Shown here: piece by piece, positions 43,276-52,620 of the stretch
How positions within the stretch are numbered: the first letter of the stretch is position 1
Layout of the letters: each line of letters begins with the position of its first letter
Assembly (NCBI GenBank): GCA_902624495.1
Contig: CACNYH010000001.1
Location: forward strand, 62,001-126,000
From: an uncultured Pelagibacteraceae bacterium
Lineage (GTDB): Bacteria; Pseudomonadota; Alphaproteobacteria; Pelagibacterales; Pelagibacteraceae
DNA length: 64,000 nt
Reading direction: 5' to 3'
Made by a program: the position numbers and the translations under genes
The notes under the pieces: generated by a model
What the model was told of the DNA's origin: nothing
The model's input: the letters and a program-made list of their open reading frames with translations, nothing else
Databases searched by the model: none

Positions 43276-43521
43276 TTATGACGCTTTTAGAGTGGTCTAA
43301 AACACTCAATTTTACTTAATTTTAGCTTATAACAATTTATCATTTTATCGATTTTTATAATTAATCCTTAATTTTAATACTTTTTTCATTGATTTGTTTT
43401 TTTTTTAATCAAGAATAAGCTTTATTCTTCAATGTTTATATGTTTTTTTTTCCTAATATATAAGCAACACTTACCTATTAGCATATATATTACTTTAATT
43501 ATTAATCGTAAGTAACTGTAT

Positions 43522-44421
43522 TTATTGAAAATATTTGAGACTAAAATATACAACAATTGGAATAGTTATAAATGACATTAGTGTTGAAGTAACTATAACG
43601 CTAGCAATACTATCGACTACCCTTTTCTCTGAATACATAGAGCCAACTAAGTAAGTTAAGATAGCACTAGGCATAGCGGATTGAATTAAAAGCACTCCAG
43701 CAGCTAATCCAGTGAGGTTTAAATATTTAATTAAACCAAATCCAATTATGGGACCAATTATAATTCTTACGCCGCTTAAAATAGACGCTTGCAACCATGA
43801 TACTACTTTTAATTTTGTCAATGCAATTCCTAAGGACATTAGAACCAAAAATATTGTAGCGTAGGTTAATAAAAAAGTAGTGTTAACTACAAAGCCAGGG
43901 ACCTCCCAATCATAATATAAAACGATCACAGCCGCTATTATCCCGTATATAGGCATATTAGTAATTAATATTTTCAATGAAAAACTCTTTTTTGCTAAAA
44001 GGACTCCTAATGTGAAGTGAAGCAGAATAATTACTGATGCTATAGCTGAAGCTATACCTAAACCCTTTGTGCCATAGGCAAATAAGCAAATTGGTATACC
44101 CATATTACCAGTATTTGGTAATATTAATGGTGGAAGTTCACTTACAAAGTCCTTTTTCATTAAAGCAAGAACTATTAAGCCTACTACAGCAAACCCGCCT
44201 ATTATAATCAAAGCATATGTAAAATATTCTACAAATGTTTCTAAAGTTACACCTGTAGAAGTAATAGTGTAAAAAATCATTGCAGGTGTTCCCACATTAC
44301 CAGCCAATGTGGTTATAAAATCGGTGTTAAAATTTGGATCTTTTTTTCCAAGGTAATAGCCTATACCAATTACAAAAAATACTGGAAGTATGACGTCTAT
44401 TAGTTTGATGTAGAGTTCCAT
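43522..44421 (-). CDS. AEC-family (auxin efflux carrier) permease
   Basis: An integral membrane transporter of 299 residues with about ten hydrophobic segments in two halves. The motifs LPNTGNMGIPICLFAYG (first half) and LLIQSAMPSAILTYLVGSMYSEKRVVDSIASVIVTSTLMSF (second half) are typical of the Mem_trans/AEC family, which exports organic acids or related small molecules. The substrate is unknown. Its start overlaps the stop of the SbmA-like gene upstream by one base, so the two may be expressed together. Confidence 0.9.
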   Translation of the reverse strand: MELYIKLIDVILPVFFVIGIGYYLGKKDPNFNTDFITTLAGNVGTPAMIFYTITSTGVTLETFVEYFTYALIIIGGFAVVGLIVLALMKKDFVSELPPLILPNTGNMGIPICLFAYGTKGLGIASAIASVIILLHFTLGVLLAKKSFSLKILITNMPIYGIIAAVIVLYYDWEVPGFVVNTTFLLTYATIFLVLMSLGIALTKLKVVSWLQASILSGVRIIIGPIIGFGLIKYLNLTGLAAGVLLIQSAMPSAILTYLVGSMYSEKRVVDSIASVIVTSTLMSFITIPIVVYFSLKYFQ

Positions 44422-45428
44422 TAAACTCTTACATCAGATTTTCGAGGCTTTCTCAACTTATTAGTGTTATAATTAATAGCCGTTTCGAACTCCATTAATC
44501 GCTTATGTATTGATCTTAGTTCTGTAATTCTTGTCCAATTATACAAAAATACAGAGAAAGCGTCCTTTACCTCACCAAATGCATTTACTACTTGCATCAT
44601 AATACCCAAAGTGAACGCTGCCGTGAACAATCCTGGTGCCATTATTAAAAAAGGTACAATTACAAATAATTGTCTGTACCAAATAGCCCATAAATCAAAA
44701 TATCCGTAGTGTAAAAATAGTTTATGGTAATTGAATTTTATTCCAGTAAACAATTGTAAAATCGTAGGAGCTTGAACATAATTTTTTCTGTCGTCTTCAC
44801 CATAAACTAATTCTTTTCTAAATGCAGCTTCAACCTTTTGATTGTTGTATTCTAGACCAGGTAATTTTATTCCGACTAGCCAACTAATAAGTATTCCGCC
44901 TAAACTAAGAGTAAGCGCTACCCACACTAAAGATCCAGATACATTATTTAAAAAAGGTACAGTAACATTTGAAGAAAGAACCCATAAAATTGGGATGAAT
45001 GCTATTAATGTCATAATAGCTTTAACAACTTGCAATCCAATTGACTCTACAATTTTTGCAAAGTTCATACAGTCTTCTTGAATTCTTTGAGATGAACCCT
45101 CTACTTTTGCTTCAGTAGCTCTCCAATATGGCATATACGAAAACGTCATAGCCTCTCTCCATCTAAATGCCCATAGTCTTGTAAACCAATTAGTAAAGGC
45201 AAAAAGTGTAACGTACGGAAGTGCTATATATAAAAATCTTTTAATTGACTCCCAAAATTCAGATATTTCACGTTTCTCAGCTGTTTGGAGAATATCATAA
45301 AAATCCTTATACCAACTATTAAAGAGAACATCCAAATAGGTTTGCAACACTAGTAAAGATATAATAAAAAAACCTCCTCCGTAGGACCAATAAAACCATT
45401 TTTTATCTCTGAAAAAACTTCTCCACAT
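44421..45428 (-). CDS. SbmA/BacA-like membrane transporter
   Basis: A 335-residue inner-membrane protein with about six to eight hydrophobic segments. It contains the SbmA/BacA pattern FRWREAMTFSYMPYWRATEAKVEGSSQRIQEDCMNFAKIVESIG and ends WTRITELRSIHKRLMEFE. SbmA and BacA take up peptides and other compounds using the proton gradient. There is no nucleotide-binding domain. It follows the NDUFS4 gene by two bases and precedes the AEC permease; substrate and any functional link are unknown. Confidence 0.88.
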   Translation of the reverse strand: MWRSFFRDKKWFYWSYGGGFFIISLLVLQTYLDVLFNSWYKDFYDILQTAEKREISEFWESIKRFLYIALPYVTLFAFTNWFTRLWAFRWREAMTFSYMPYWRATEAKVEGSSQRIQEDCMNFAKIVESIGLQVVKAIMTLIAFIPILWVLSSNVTVPFLNNVSGSLVWVALTLSLGGILISWLVGIKLPGLEYNNQKVEAAFRKELVYGEDDRKNYVQAPTILQLFTGIKFNYHKLFLHYGYFDLWAIWYRQLFVIVPFLIMAPGLFTAAFTLGIMMQVVNAFGEVKDAFSVFLYNWTRITELRSIHKRLMEFETAINYNTNKLRKPRKSDVRV

Positions 45429-45430
45429 AT

Positions 45431-45715
45431 TTAATCTTTAAGAAAATTATCTGCGTATGATCTTATAACAAATTCTTTCTTATTAGGTTCAATAACATTA
45501 TAAGATATATTATTTTTTTCAGCATATTCTATAGCTTTTTCTTTTGATGGAAACTTAAGAATAACTTCTTCAAGTGTATCCGTCGATGTTTCCCACCCCA
45601 TTAAAGGATTTACTGAGGGATCTTTAGTTATAAATTCTAATACCCAATTTTTAAGTTTGCCCCTGCCCGATTGCATCGCAGTTTTAGCAGGAATATAAAT
45701 TTTAGCTTTTTTCAT
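45431..45715 (-). CDS. NDUFS4-like accessory subunit of respiratory complex I
   Basis: A 94-residue protein with the ETC complex I NDUFS4 pattern: AKIYIPAKTAMQSGRGKLKNWVLEF, NPLMGWETSTDTLEEVILKFPSKEKAIEYAEKNNISYNVIEP. This accessory subunit occurs in alphaproteobacterial and mitochondrial NADH dehydrogenase. It is encoded away from any nuo operon. The ATG is only eight bases downstream of the tRNA-Pro CCA on the same strand, so it may be released as a nearly leaderless message by tRNA processing. Confidence 0.92.
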   Translation of the reverse strand: MKKAKIYIPAKTAMQSGRGKLKNWVLEFITKDPSVNPLMGWETSTDTLEEVILKFPSKEKAIEYAEKNNISYNVIEPNKKEFVIRSYADNFLKD

Positions 45716-45723
45716 GTTTATAA

Positions 45724-45800
<77 letters not shown>

Positions 45801-45873
45801 AACGTCTGTTTTATAGGTTAATTAAGTGATTTTGGCAATTGAAAGATAGTCTCTATAGAAGTAAATAATACCA

Positions 45874-47046
45874 ATGATACAGCATATTACAAAACCATTT
45901 AAATATTTTTTTAAACTTGAAGCTGCCTCTGGGTTAGTTTTGTTATTTGCTGCAATACTAGCACTTATAATTAGTAATGGTGGTTTAAGTGAAATTTATT
46001 TTTCTACCCTAGAAAAATATATAACACTTGGTACTAAGGATTTTGGTCTAAAACTAAGTGTTCTTCATTGGATAAATGATGTTCTGATGGCTATATTTTT
46101 CTTTTTTGTTTCACTAGAGATAAAAAGAGAATTTATTCAGGGAGAATTATCTAATCCAAAACAAGCTATGCTACCTATCATTGGTGCAGTCGGAGGGATG
46201 GCGGTGCCGGCATTATTTTATATCTTTGTAAATTATTCTGACAGCACAACATTAAATGGTTGGGCTATACCTTCGGCTACAGATATTGCTTTCTCCTTAG
46301 GAGTTTTATCGTTATTAGGTAAAAGGGTCCCAATATCGCTTAAAGTTTTTTTGACTGCTCTAGCAATTATTGATGATTTAGGGGCAATTGTAATTATTGC
46401 CTTTTTTTATTCTGGAAATATTGAAACAAAATATTTATTTCTGATGTTGCTATCTTTGATTGTTTTAATAACTCTTAATAAATATAAAATTAAAAGTTTT
46501 ATACCTTTCTTAATTGTAGGAATTTTTCTGTGGGATTTTACTCATCAATCGGGAATACATGCTACAATTGCAGGTGTTCTATTAGCCCTAACAATTCCAC
46601 ATAACAAAAATAAAAGTAAAGAGTCAATGTTACTGAAACTAGAACATGGATTGTCACCTTATGTGGCTTTTGGAATAATGCCCCTTTTTGCTTTTGCAAA
46701 TGCAGGAGTTTCACTTGGAGGACTTACTTTTGCTACTTTATTAAATCCTGTGCCTCTTGGAATTGTTTTAGGTCTATTTTTTGGAAAACAAATTGGTGTT
46801 TTTGCCCTCTCTTATATATCAGTTAAACTTAAATTTGCCGATAAACCATCCGGTTCTACTTGGTTAGCTCTTTATGGAGTTTCAATATTAACAGGTATTG
46901 GATTTACTATGAGTTTATTTGTTGGAAATTTAGCTTTTGTAAATAATTTAGAATATATGGATGGAGTTAAAATTGGAGTATTAACTGGATCGCTTCTTTC
47001 TACACTCTTTGGATATTTCTTACTGTTATTTTCTTCTAAGAAATGA
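45874..47046 (+). CDS. nhaA: Na+/H+ antiporter NhaA
   Basis: NhaA exchanges sodium for protons across the inner membrane. About twelve hydrophobic segments are visible in 390 residues. Motifs include MAIFFFFVSLEIKREFIQGELSN, GWAIPSATDIAFSLGVLSLLGKRVP, the ion-binding aspartate pair in LAIIDDLGAIVIIAFFY, FANAGVSLGGLTF and GIGFTMSLFVGNLAF. It is in a 73-bp divergent arrangement with tRNA-Pro and overlaps the IscU-like gene by four bases. Confidence 0.97.
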   Translation: MIQHITKPFKYFFKLEAASGLVLLFAAILALIISNGGLSEIYFSTLEKYITLGTKDFGLKLSVLHWINDVLMAIFFFFVSLEIKREFIQGELSNPKQAMLPIIGAVGGMAVPALFYIFVNYSDSTTLNGWAIPSATDIAFSLGVLSLLGKRVPISLKVFLTALAIIDDLGAIVIIAFFYSGNIETKYLFLMLLSLIVLITLNKYKIKSFIPFLIVGIFLWDFTHQSGIHATIAGVLLALTIPHNKNKSKESMLLKLEHGLSPYVAFGIMPLFAFANAGVSLGGLTFATLLNPVPLGIVLGLFFGKQIGVFALSYISVKLKFADKPSGSTWLALYGVSILTGIGFTMSLFVGNLAFVNNLEYMDGVKIGVLTGSLLSTLFGYFLLLFSSKK

Positions 47047-47444
47047 TCAACAAAGATATCATTAAATTAGCTTCTAATACTTCAAATGTAGGTCTTAAAA
47101 ATAAATATTCTCACAAGATATCTTTAAAAAACTCAACATGTGGAGACAAAATTACCTTAGAGTTAATAGCAGATGAAAGAAAAATAAGCTCAATGAAATA
47201 TGAAACTATATCCTGTGTATATTGTGAAGCTTCAGCAAGTCTTCTATCAAGAAAAATCAAAAACGTTAAATTAAAAGATATTAAAAATGATTTAATAACC
47301 TTAAAAAAAATATCTTTAAAAAAAAATGTAAAAACCCCTAGGAGATTATCTGATTTCAAAAAATTACTAAATAGCGACAATTTTAATAGATTTAAATGTA
47401 TATTTTTACCGATTGATGCAGTATTAAAAGCATTAAAATTATGA
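47043..47444 (+). CDS. IscU/NifU N-terminal-like iron-sulfur scaffold protein
   Basis: A 133-residue protein with the three ligand cysteines of Fe-S scaffold proteins: C33 in NSTCGDKITLEL, C61 in SCVYCEASASLLS (with an extra C58) and C119 in RFKCIFLPIDAVLKAL. It resembles SufU/IscU more than SufE. No cysteine desulfurase is nearby in the window. It overlaps nhaA by four bases and the glutathione peroxidase gene by four, so its expression is tied to stress-type neighbours. Function as scaffold or sulfur carrier is inferred. Confidence 0.83.
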   Translation: MINKDIIKLASNTSNVGLKNKYSHKISLKNSTCGDKITLELIADERKISSMKYETISCVYCEASASLLSRKIKNVKLKDIKNDLITLKKISLKKNVKTPRRLSDFKKLLNSDNFNRFKCIFLPIDAVLKALKL

Positions 47445-47977
47445 AAAAAATATTCATTATTTTATTTATGTTCAGTTTTTTTTCAAAAGTTATAGCTGAG
47501 AATAATGGCACAGCTTATGATTACGAATTTAATAGCATAGATGGAGACTTAATAAAACTAAGTGAGTACAAAGGAAAGGTAATTGTAGTAGTAAATGTTG
47601 CGAGTAGATGTGGATACACACCTCAATACGAAGATCTTCAAACATTGTGGTCTAAATATAAAAGTAAAAATTTAGTTGTTTTAGGAATTCCTACCAATAA
47701 CTTCAGACAAGAACCTGGAAACAACAAAGAAATAAAAAACTTTTGTGAAATAAATTTCGGAATTACATTTCCGATGACAGAAAAGATTAGTGTAATAGGA
47801 AATAATTCACATCCATTTTATAAATGGGCAAGAAAAGATTACGGTATTGGTGCAATACCAAAGTGGAATTTTCATAAAATTATAATTGGAAAAGATGGGA
47901 AAGTTTCAGAAACATTCTCCTCAATAACAAAACCTTCATCTAAGAAATTCATTAAAGCAATTGAAAACTTGATTTAA
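47441..47977 (+). CDS. Exported glutathione peroxidase family protein
   Basis: A thiol peroxidase of 178 residues with an N-terminal signal peptide (cleavage near residue 19), so it acts in the periplasm. The peroxidatic cysteine is C57 in NVASRCGYT, and the Trp of the catalytic site is in KWNFHK. The segment that usually reads as NQF..QEPG or NDFGGQEPG is IPTNNFRQEPG, one residue shorter and with Asn in place of Gln. A resolving cysteine is possible at NFCEINFG. The end overlaps the convergent hydrolase gene by four bases. Confidence 0.92.
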   Translation: MKKIFIILFMFSFFSKVIAENNGTAYDYEFNSIDGDLIKLSEYKGKVIVVVNVASRCGYTPQYEDLQTLWSKYKSKNLVVLGIPTNNFRQEPGNNKEIKNFCEINFGITFPMTEKISVIGNNSHPFYKWARKDYGIGAIPKWNFHKIIIGKDGKVSETFSSITKPSSKKFIKAIENLI

Positions 47978-48741
47978 CTATTAAAACTTAATCCATCATA
48001 CGCAGGTATTATATTTTTTGGTAAAATTTTTTTTAATTCAAAGTAATCTAAATCTGTATGCAAATTAGTAAGTATAGCTTTTTTAGGTTTGGTTATATTT
48101 ATTAAGTTTAAAGCTTCTTCTAAATTATAGTGTGATGGGTGTTTATCAATTTTAAGACAATCTAATACCAGATAATTTAGATTTTGGAGATAATTTATAT
48201 TCTTCAACGATATGTTATTACAATCACTTATATACGCAATTTTATCTATTACGTACCCGGTTGATTTTATTAATCCATGAGTAACTTGAAAGGGTTTGAT
48301 GATCAATTTTGTATTATTTTTCCTTATAGAAAAACTTTTATCAATTATATTAGCTTTCATAATCGGCCTGTACCCTTGCTCCTCAAAGAAACAAAATCTG
48401 TAAGATTTTTTTAAAGCTGTGATTGTTCTTCGACTACCATAGATTGGTATCTTTGATTTATTTTTCCAATAAAAAGGTCTCATTTCAAATATACCAGCTG
48501 TCTGATCTGCATGTTCATGGGTATAAATAATTGAGTCAAGATTTTTAATTTTATTTTTTAAAAATTGGTATTTTATATCTGGTGAAGTATCTATACAGAC
48601 AGACAGATTTCCTTTTTGAATATGAGCACAACACCTAGTCCTTAAATTTTTTGGACTTTGTCTAAGATTGCCTCTATAATTAGTTATCCATGGAGATCCA
48701 AGAGAACTTCCGCAGCCTAGAATTGTAAATTTACTTTTCAA
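47974..48741 (-). CDS. MBL-fold metallo-hydrolase (PhnP-like)
   Basis: A metallo-beta-lactamase-fold phosphodiesterase-type enzyme of 255 residues. Metal ligands are in IIYTHEHADQTAGI (HxHxDH-type motif), VTHGL and YISDCN. The N-terminal LGCGSSLGSPWITNYRG and RTRCCAHIQKG are typical of the PhnP/YcbX-like branch often found next to tatD in alphaproteobacteria. The substrate is not known; cyclic phosphodiesters are likely. The gene overlaps tatD by four bases, in the metG-tatD-phnP-like run. Confidence 0.9.
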   Translation of the reverse strand: MKSKFTILGCGSSLGSPWITNYRGNLRQSPKNLRTRCCAHIQKGNLSVCIDTSPDIKYQFLKNKIKNLDSIIYTHEHADQTAGIFEMRPFYWKNKSKIPIYGSRRTITALKKSYRFCFFEEQGYRPIMKANIIDKSFSIRKNNTKLIIKPFQVTHGLIKSTGYVIDKIAYISDCNNISLKNINYLQNLNYLVLDCLKIDKHPSHYNLEEALNLINITKPKKAILTNLHTDLDYFELKKILPKNIIPAYDGLSFNS

Positions 48742-49520
48742 TTTAATTTACCAAATAAATTAAAAAAATTGTTTGTTGTAATTTTTGAAAATTCATCAAA
48801 TGATAAATTTTTGATTTTAGATAAAAACTTTACTGTATGTATTATATAACTGGGTTCATTTGGTTTACCTCTTAATGGCACAGGAGCAAGATATGGAGCA
48901 TCAGTTTCAACTAATATTTTTTCGTTTGGTATATCTCTGAAAATATTGGCTAAATCCTGAGATTTTTTGAATGTTACTACTCCACTAGCAGAAATATAAG
49001 CACCTAGATCTAATAATTTAAAAGCGAATTCTCGTGATCCGGTAAAACAATGAATAAGGATCTTAGTTTCTTTTTTTTTCGAATGTTTTTCTAATATTTG
49101 TAAAGTTTCTTTTTCTGCAGATCTTGTGTGGACTATTAGTGGCAGATTTTTTTCTTGTGCGGCTGATATGTGTTCCTCAAAGGAATAGATTTGATCTTTT
49201 TTTTCAGAATGATTGTAATAAAAGTCCAATCCTGTTTCACCAATACCAATAATTTTTTTATTTTGATTGACTTTATTAATTATATCATCACTTTGAATAT
49301 GTTGATGTGACTTAGCTTCATGAGGATGAATTCCATAAGTACCGTAAACACTTTCATAACTATTTACTATTTTAATTATTTGTTCAAAACTTTTATCTTC
49401 TGTCGATATGGTAAGCATGTATTTAATGCCATCTTTATTCGCTCTATTTATTGTTTCATTTAAAGCATTTGACATCGGTTCGTAAGTCAGGTGGCAATGT
49501 GAATCAATTATCATTTTCAA
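48738..49520 (-). CDS. tatD: TatD family metal-dependent hydrolase
   Basis: A TIM-barrel DNase-like hydrolase (260 residues). The metal-binding HCHL in IDSHCHLTYEP, E in GIGETGLDFYYNHS, H in LIVHTRSA and HCFTGSREFAF, and the D in VETDAPYLAPVPLRGKPNEPSYI are all present. The family has 3'-exonuclease and D-aminoacyl-tRNA deacylase activity. It sits between metG (17-base overlap) and the PhnP-like gene, the usual holB-metG-tatD gene order of alphaproteobacteria. Confidence 0.95.
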   Translation of the reverse strand: MKMIIDSHCHLTYEPMSNALNETINRANKDGIKYMLTISTEDKSFEQIIKIVNSYESVYGTYGIHPHEAKSHQHIQSDDIINKVNQNKKIIGIGETGLDFYYNHSEKKDQIYSFEEHISAAQEKNLPLIVHTRSAEKETLQILEKHSKKKETKILIHCFTGSREFAFKLLDLGAYISASGVVTFKKSQDLANIFRDIPNEKILVETDAPYLAPVPLRGKPNEPSYIIHTVKFLSKIKNLSFDEFSKITTNNFFNLFGKLN

Positions 49521-51048
49521 TCTTTTTAAACAAAATATCTAAATTTTTTAATTCCAAATTATAGTTAAAAATGTCGTCTTTTTTAATATTACCAATTGAA
49601 ATATCCTTATCAGATAAATTAATAGTATTTAAAACTTTTTTCGTAGAAATGGGTATAATTGGATTTAAAAGAATAGAAATATTTTTTATTTGTTCCAAAA
49701 TTGTATAAAGAATTGTATGCATTCTTTCGGGATCTTTTGTTTTTAAAGACCATGGCTCTGAGTCATTAAAATATTTGTTTGCATCGAATGAAAAATTTAT
49801 TACCATTTTAATATATTCATTCAAATTTTGGTTATTTATAAAACTAATTAATTTAGGAATGTTATTTTTTATATTTTCGATTAATCTTATATCATTTTCT
49901 TTTAATTTATTTTTTTTAGGTATTTTATTTCCACAATTTTTTTTTATAAATGAAAAAACTCTTTGGCAGAGATTACCGTAGTTATTAGCTAAATCATTGT
50001 TTATACAATTTTTAAGATTTTCCATCGAAATACTTCCATCATTTCCTAAAGAGACTTCTTTTATTAAATAATATCTTAGTTGATCAATTCCATAATCTTT
50101 GATTACTTCAATTGGATCTAAAATATTACCGAGAGATTTTGACATTTTCTTATCATCTGAAAGAATCCAACCATGTCCGAATACTCTTTTAGGTAATGGT
50201 AAATTTGCTGCAATCAAAAAAGCTGGCCAGTATATCGCATGAAATCTCAAAATATCTTTTCCAATAATATGAACATCTGCTGGCCAAAAAGCTTTATATT
50301 TTTTATCTTCGATATTAGGAAAATTTAGTGCGCTTAAGTAATTTGTTAATGCGTCTAACCATACATAAATAACATGCTTGTTATTTTGTGGAACTGGAAT
50401 TCCCCAAGTAAACGATGTTCGGCTGATGGATAAATCTTTAAGACCTTTTTCTACAAAACTAATTACTTCATTTTTTCTTGATTGCGGTAATATAAAATTC
50501 TCATTTTTTTTATAGTGATCTAGTAACTTTTTTTGAAATGCGGATAATTTAAAAAAATAAGACTCCTCCTCAACCCACTCTACTTCTGAGCCAGAGGCTT
50601 TTGATAATTTCCTACCATCTTTTTCCTCAATTTCATCTTTATCATAATAAGCTTCGTCTGATACAGAATACCATCCACTATATTTATCTAAATAAATATC
50701 TCCTGACTTTATCAATCTATTCCATATTTCATTGACTGAATTTAAATGTCTTGTTTCAGTGGTTCTAATAAAATCATCATTAGTTAAATTTAATATTTTT
50801 GTTAAAGATCGGAAAGTTTGGGATATTTCATCGCAGAAAACTTTGGGATCTTTTTTCATTTTTTCAGCTTCTTTTTGAATTTTTTGACCATGTTCATCAG
50901 TACCAGTTAAAAATAATACATCATAACCTTCGATTCTTTTGAATCTTGCAAATATGTCAGCAACTATACTAGAATAGGCGTGTCCCATGTGAGGTTTGCC
51001 TGACGGGTAATAGATTGGTGTTGTGATATAAAAATTTTTATTCATCAA
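49504..51048 (-). CDS. metG: Methionyl-tRNA synthetase
   Basis: Class I synthetase charging tRNA-Met. The HIGH motif is HMGHAYS near residue 20, the KMSKS motif DDKKMSKSLGN near residue 300. The insert between them has no CxxC knuckles; it reads WYSVSDEAYYDKDEIEEKDGRKLSKASG, as in the zinc-free form. The 514 residues lack the C-terminal tRNA-binding EMAP-like domain. It overlaps holB by 11 bases and tatD by 17. Confidence 0.97.
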   Translation of the reverse strand: MMNKNFYITTPIYYPSGKPHMGHAYSSIVADIFARFKRIEGYDVLFLTGTDEHGQKIQKEAEKMKKDPKVFCDEISQTFRSLTKILNLTNDDFIRTTETRHLNSVNEIWNRLIKSGDIYLDKYSGWYSVSDEAYYDKDEIEEKDGRKLSKASGSEVEWVEEESYFFKLSAFQKKLLDHYKKNENFILPQSRKNEVISFVEKGLKDLSISRTSFTWGIPVPQNNKHVIYVWLDALTNYLSALNFPNIEDKKYKAFWPADVHIIGKDILRFHAIYWPAFLIAANLPLPKRVFGHGWILSDDKKMSKSLGNILDPIEVIKDYGIDQLRYYLIKEVSLGNDGSISMENLKNCINNDLANNYGNLCQRVFSFIKKNCGNKIPKKNKLKENDIRLIENIKNNIPKLISFINNQNLNEYIKMVINFSFDANKYFNDSEPWSLKTKDPERMHTILYTILEQIKNISILLNPIIPISTKKVLNTINLSDKDISIGNIKKDDIFNYNLELKNLDILFKKIENDN

Positions 51049-51970
51049 AATAATTTTCTTCCAGATTACTTAATAAAGTATTTTGATTTAAATTATACAG
51101 AAAAAAATCATTAATATTCTTTAAAATCATTAATTTTTTTTCTATGAGTTTTTTGTTGTTAAACATTCCTTGTGATTTTAATTTTTGAAAATTATATTCA
51201 ACAAAAAATAAAAGCATATCTTTATAGAAAATATTTTTTTCTTTTTTATAAATTCTTAATATATTACTAAGATTTGTTAAAAATTTTTCATTAATATCTA
51301 AACTACTATTATTAAATATGTAATTGAACTTTAAAAAATTTCCTGGTGTGCTAGACACTAGATTTTCATCAAAAATTCTATCTTGATTAAAATATTTTAA
51401 AAGAGATGTAGAAATACGAAGTCTGTCCTTATTATTTGTCATTATTTTTATCTCAATTGATCTAGATTTAATTGTATTTAGTAATTTATTTGATTTGTTA
51501 TTTATCAAAATAAAATAATTATTTTTTCCAGGATCTTCAATAATCTTTAAAAGTGCATTTAAGCTATTTATGTTAAAACTATCGATATCATCTAAAATAA
51601 TAAATCTTTTGTCTTTCTTAATTGGAGATTTATTCAGATCATTAATTATTTTTCTAATATCATCGACTCTCACATTTCTATAATCTGAACCATTCAAATA
51701 TAAAATATTTGGAAATAAGTTTTCTATAAATTGATTTAAAAATACACTTTCATTTGAAAATGTATTTTCATTTTCATTGTAAGTTTTTTTATCAAAGTAA
51801 TAGTGCATTAAATGACTAATCATTGTTGATTTACCTACGCCCCTATTACCTGTCAACATAAGAGTTTTTGGAAATTTATCTGAGGAAATCATCTTTTTTA
51901 AAAAATTAAACTCATTTTCAAGACCGAAAAGCCTTGTAGTTTTTTTTGGATTAAAATTTAATGAGAGCAT
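51038..51970 (-). CDS. holB: DNA polymerase III delta' subunit
   Basis: Delta' is part of the clamp loader that places the sliding clamp on DNA. The AAA+ Walker A-like segment GNRGVGKSTMISHLMH and ILDDIDSFNINSLNALLKIIEDPGKNNYFILI (sensor and SRC-type region) identify it. At 310 residues it is short and has no cysteine at all, so the E. coli-type zinc module is absent. Position between tmk and metG is the standard tmk-holB-metG-tatD order. It overlaps tmk by one base. Confidence 0.9.
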   Translation of the reverse strand: MLSLNFNPKKTTRLFGLENEFNFLKKMISSDKFPKTLMLTGNRGVGKSTMISHLMHYYFDKKTYNENENTFSNESVFLNQFIENLFPNILYLNGSDYRNVRVDDIRKIINDLNKSPIKKDKRFIILDDIDSFNINSLNALLKIIEDPGKNNYFILINNKSNKLLNTIKSRSIEIKIMTNNKDRLRISTSLLKYFNQDRIFDENLVSSTPGNFLKFNYIFNNSSLDINEKFLTNLSNILRIYKKEKNIFYKDMLLFFVEYNFQKLKSQGMFNNKKLIEKKLMILKNINDFFLYNLNQNTLLSNLEENYFDE

Positions 51971-52620
51971 TATTTAATTTTTAAATATCTTGCAGTTATA
52001 TCAAATATTTTTTTTTCTAGATGACTGTTATTTTTTGAAGAGTCTAAAATAAAATAATTCTTTTTGTTTTTTGCAATCTTTATAAATGATTTTTGTGCCT
52101 TATCATAAAAGGATTGTGAAAAATTATCATATCTATTTCTCACTTTTCTTTTTGATAATCTTTTACTTGAAGATTTTGAAGAAACTTTAAGAACAAATGT
52201 TAAATTAGGTTTTAATCCATTTAATATATATTTGTGAATATTCTTAATAAATTTGATACTAACTTTTTTTCCATACACCTGATAAGCTATAGTGGAGTCA
52301 ATAAACCTGTCACAAATAACTACTCTTTTTTGTTTTAGAGCTGGCTTAATTTTTGTTTTTACATGTTCGTTTCTAGCAGCTAAGTATAATAGTGTATCCG
52401 TATATTTATCAAATTTTTCTAAATTTGACTTGTTAAAATAGTCTTTTAAAATTAAATTTCTAATTAATTCTGCGCTTTTAGTTCCGCCAGGCTCTCTCGT
52501 TATTAAAGCTTTTACTTTTTTTTTCTTTAAATTGTTAAATAGTTTTTTCGATTGATAAGACTTACCACAGCCCTCTACACCCTCAAAAACTATAAAAAAA
52601 GGTTTTTTTTTATACATCAC
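51970..52620 (-). CDS. tmk: Thymidylate kinase
   Basis: Tmk phosphorylates dTMP to dTDP. The P-loop is FEGVEGCGKSYQSKKLF, followed by the TREPGGTKSAELIRNL motif and the CDRFIDSTIAYQ motif, and a LID region near RLSKRKVRNRYD. The 216 residues are normal. Two ATGs start the frame (MM). It overlaps the upstream carboxypeptidase gene by 11 bases and holB by one. Confidence 0.96.
   Translation of the reverse strand: MMYKKKPFFIVFEGVEGCGKSYQSKKLFNNLKKKKVKALITREPGGTKSAELIRNLILKDYFNKSNLEKFDKYTDTLLYLAARNEHVKTKIKPALKQKRVVICDRFIDSTIAYQVYGKKVSIKFIKNIHKYILNGLKPNLTFVLKVSSKSSSKRLSKRKVRNRYDNFSQSFYDKAQKSFIKIAKNKKNYFILDSSKNNSHLEKKIFDITARYLKIK

Larger units (their letters stand above)
43111..43521. other. Longest gene-free stretch; possible RNA, remnant or origin-like region
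   Basis: Its first 180 bp (43121-43310) are clearly richer in G and C than other spacers here (about 36% by hand count), and the last 210 bp are very AT-rich with T and A tracts. The first part contains a consensus DnaA box at 43164-43172, the palindrome CCGTTTAAACGG at 43227-43238 and a hairpin GAGTG...CACTC near 43300. The frame of the upstream alkyltransferase stays open after its stop to 43275, and a 43-codon frame without ATG is open on the other strand. I cannot assign a product; a structured RNA, a decayed gene or an origin-like element all remain possible. Confidence 0.5.

Noticed and set aside
43290-43310. Terminator hairpin GAGTG...CACTC after the alkyltransferase region
   Set aside because: The stem is only five base pairs with an eight-base loop and no T tract follows, so it is too weak to call.
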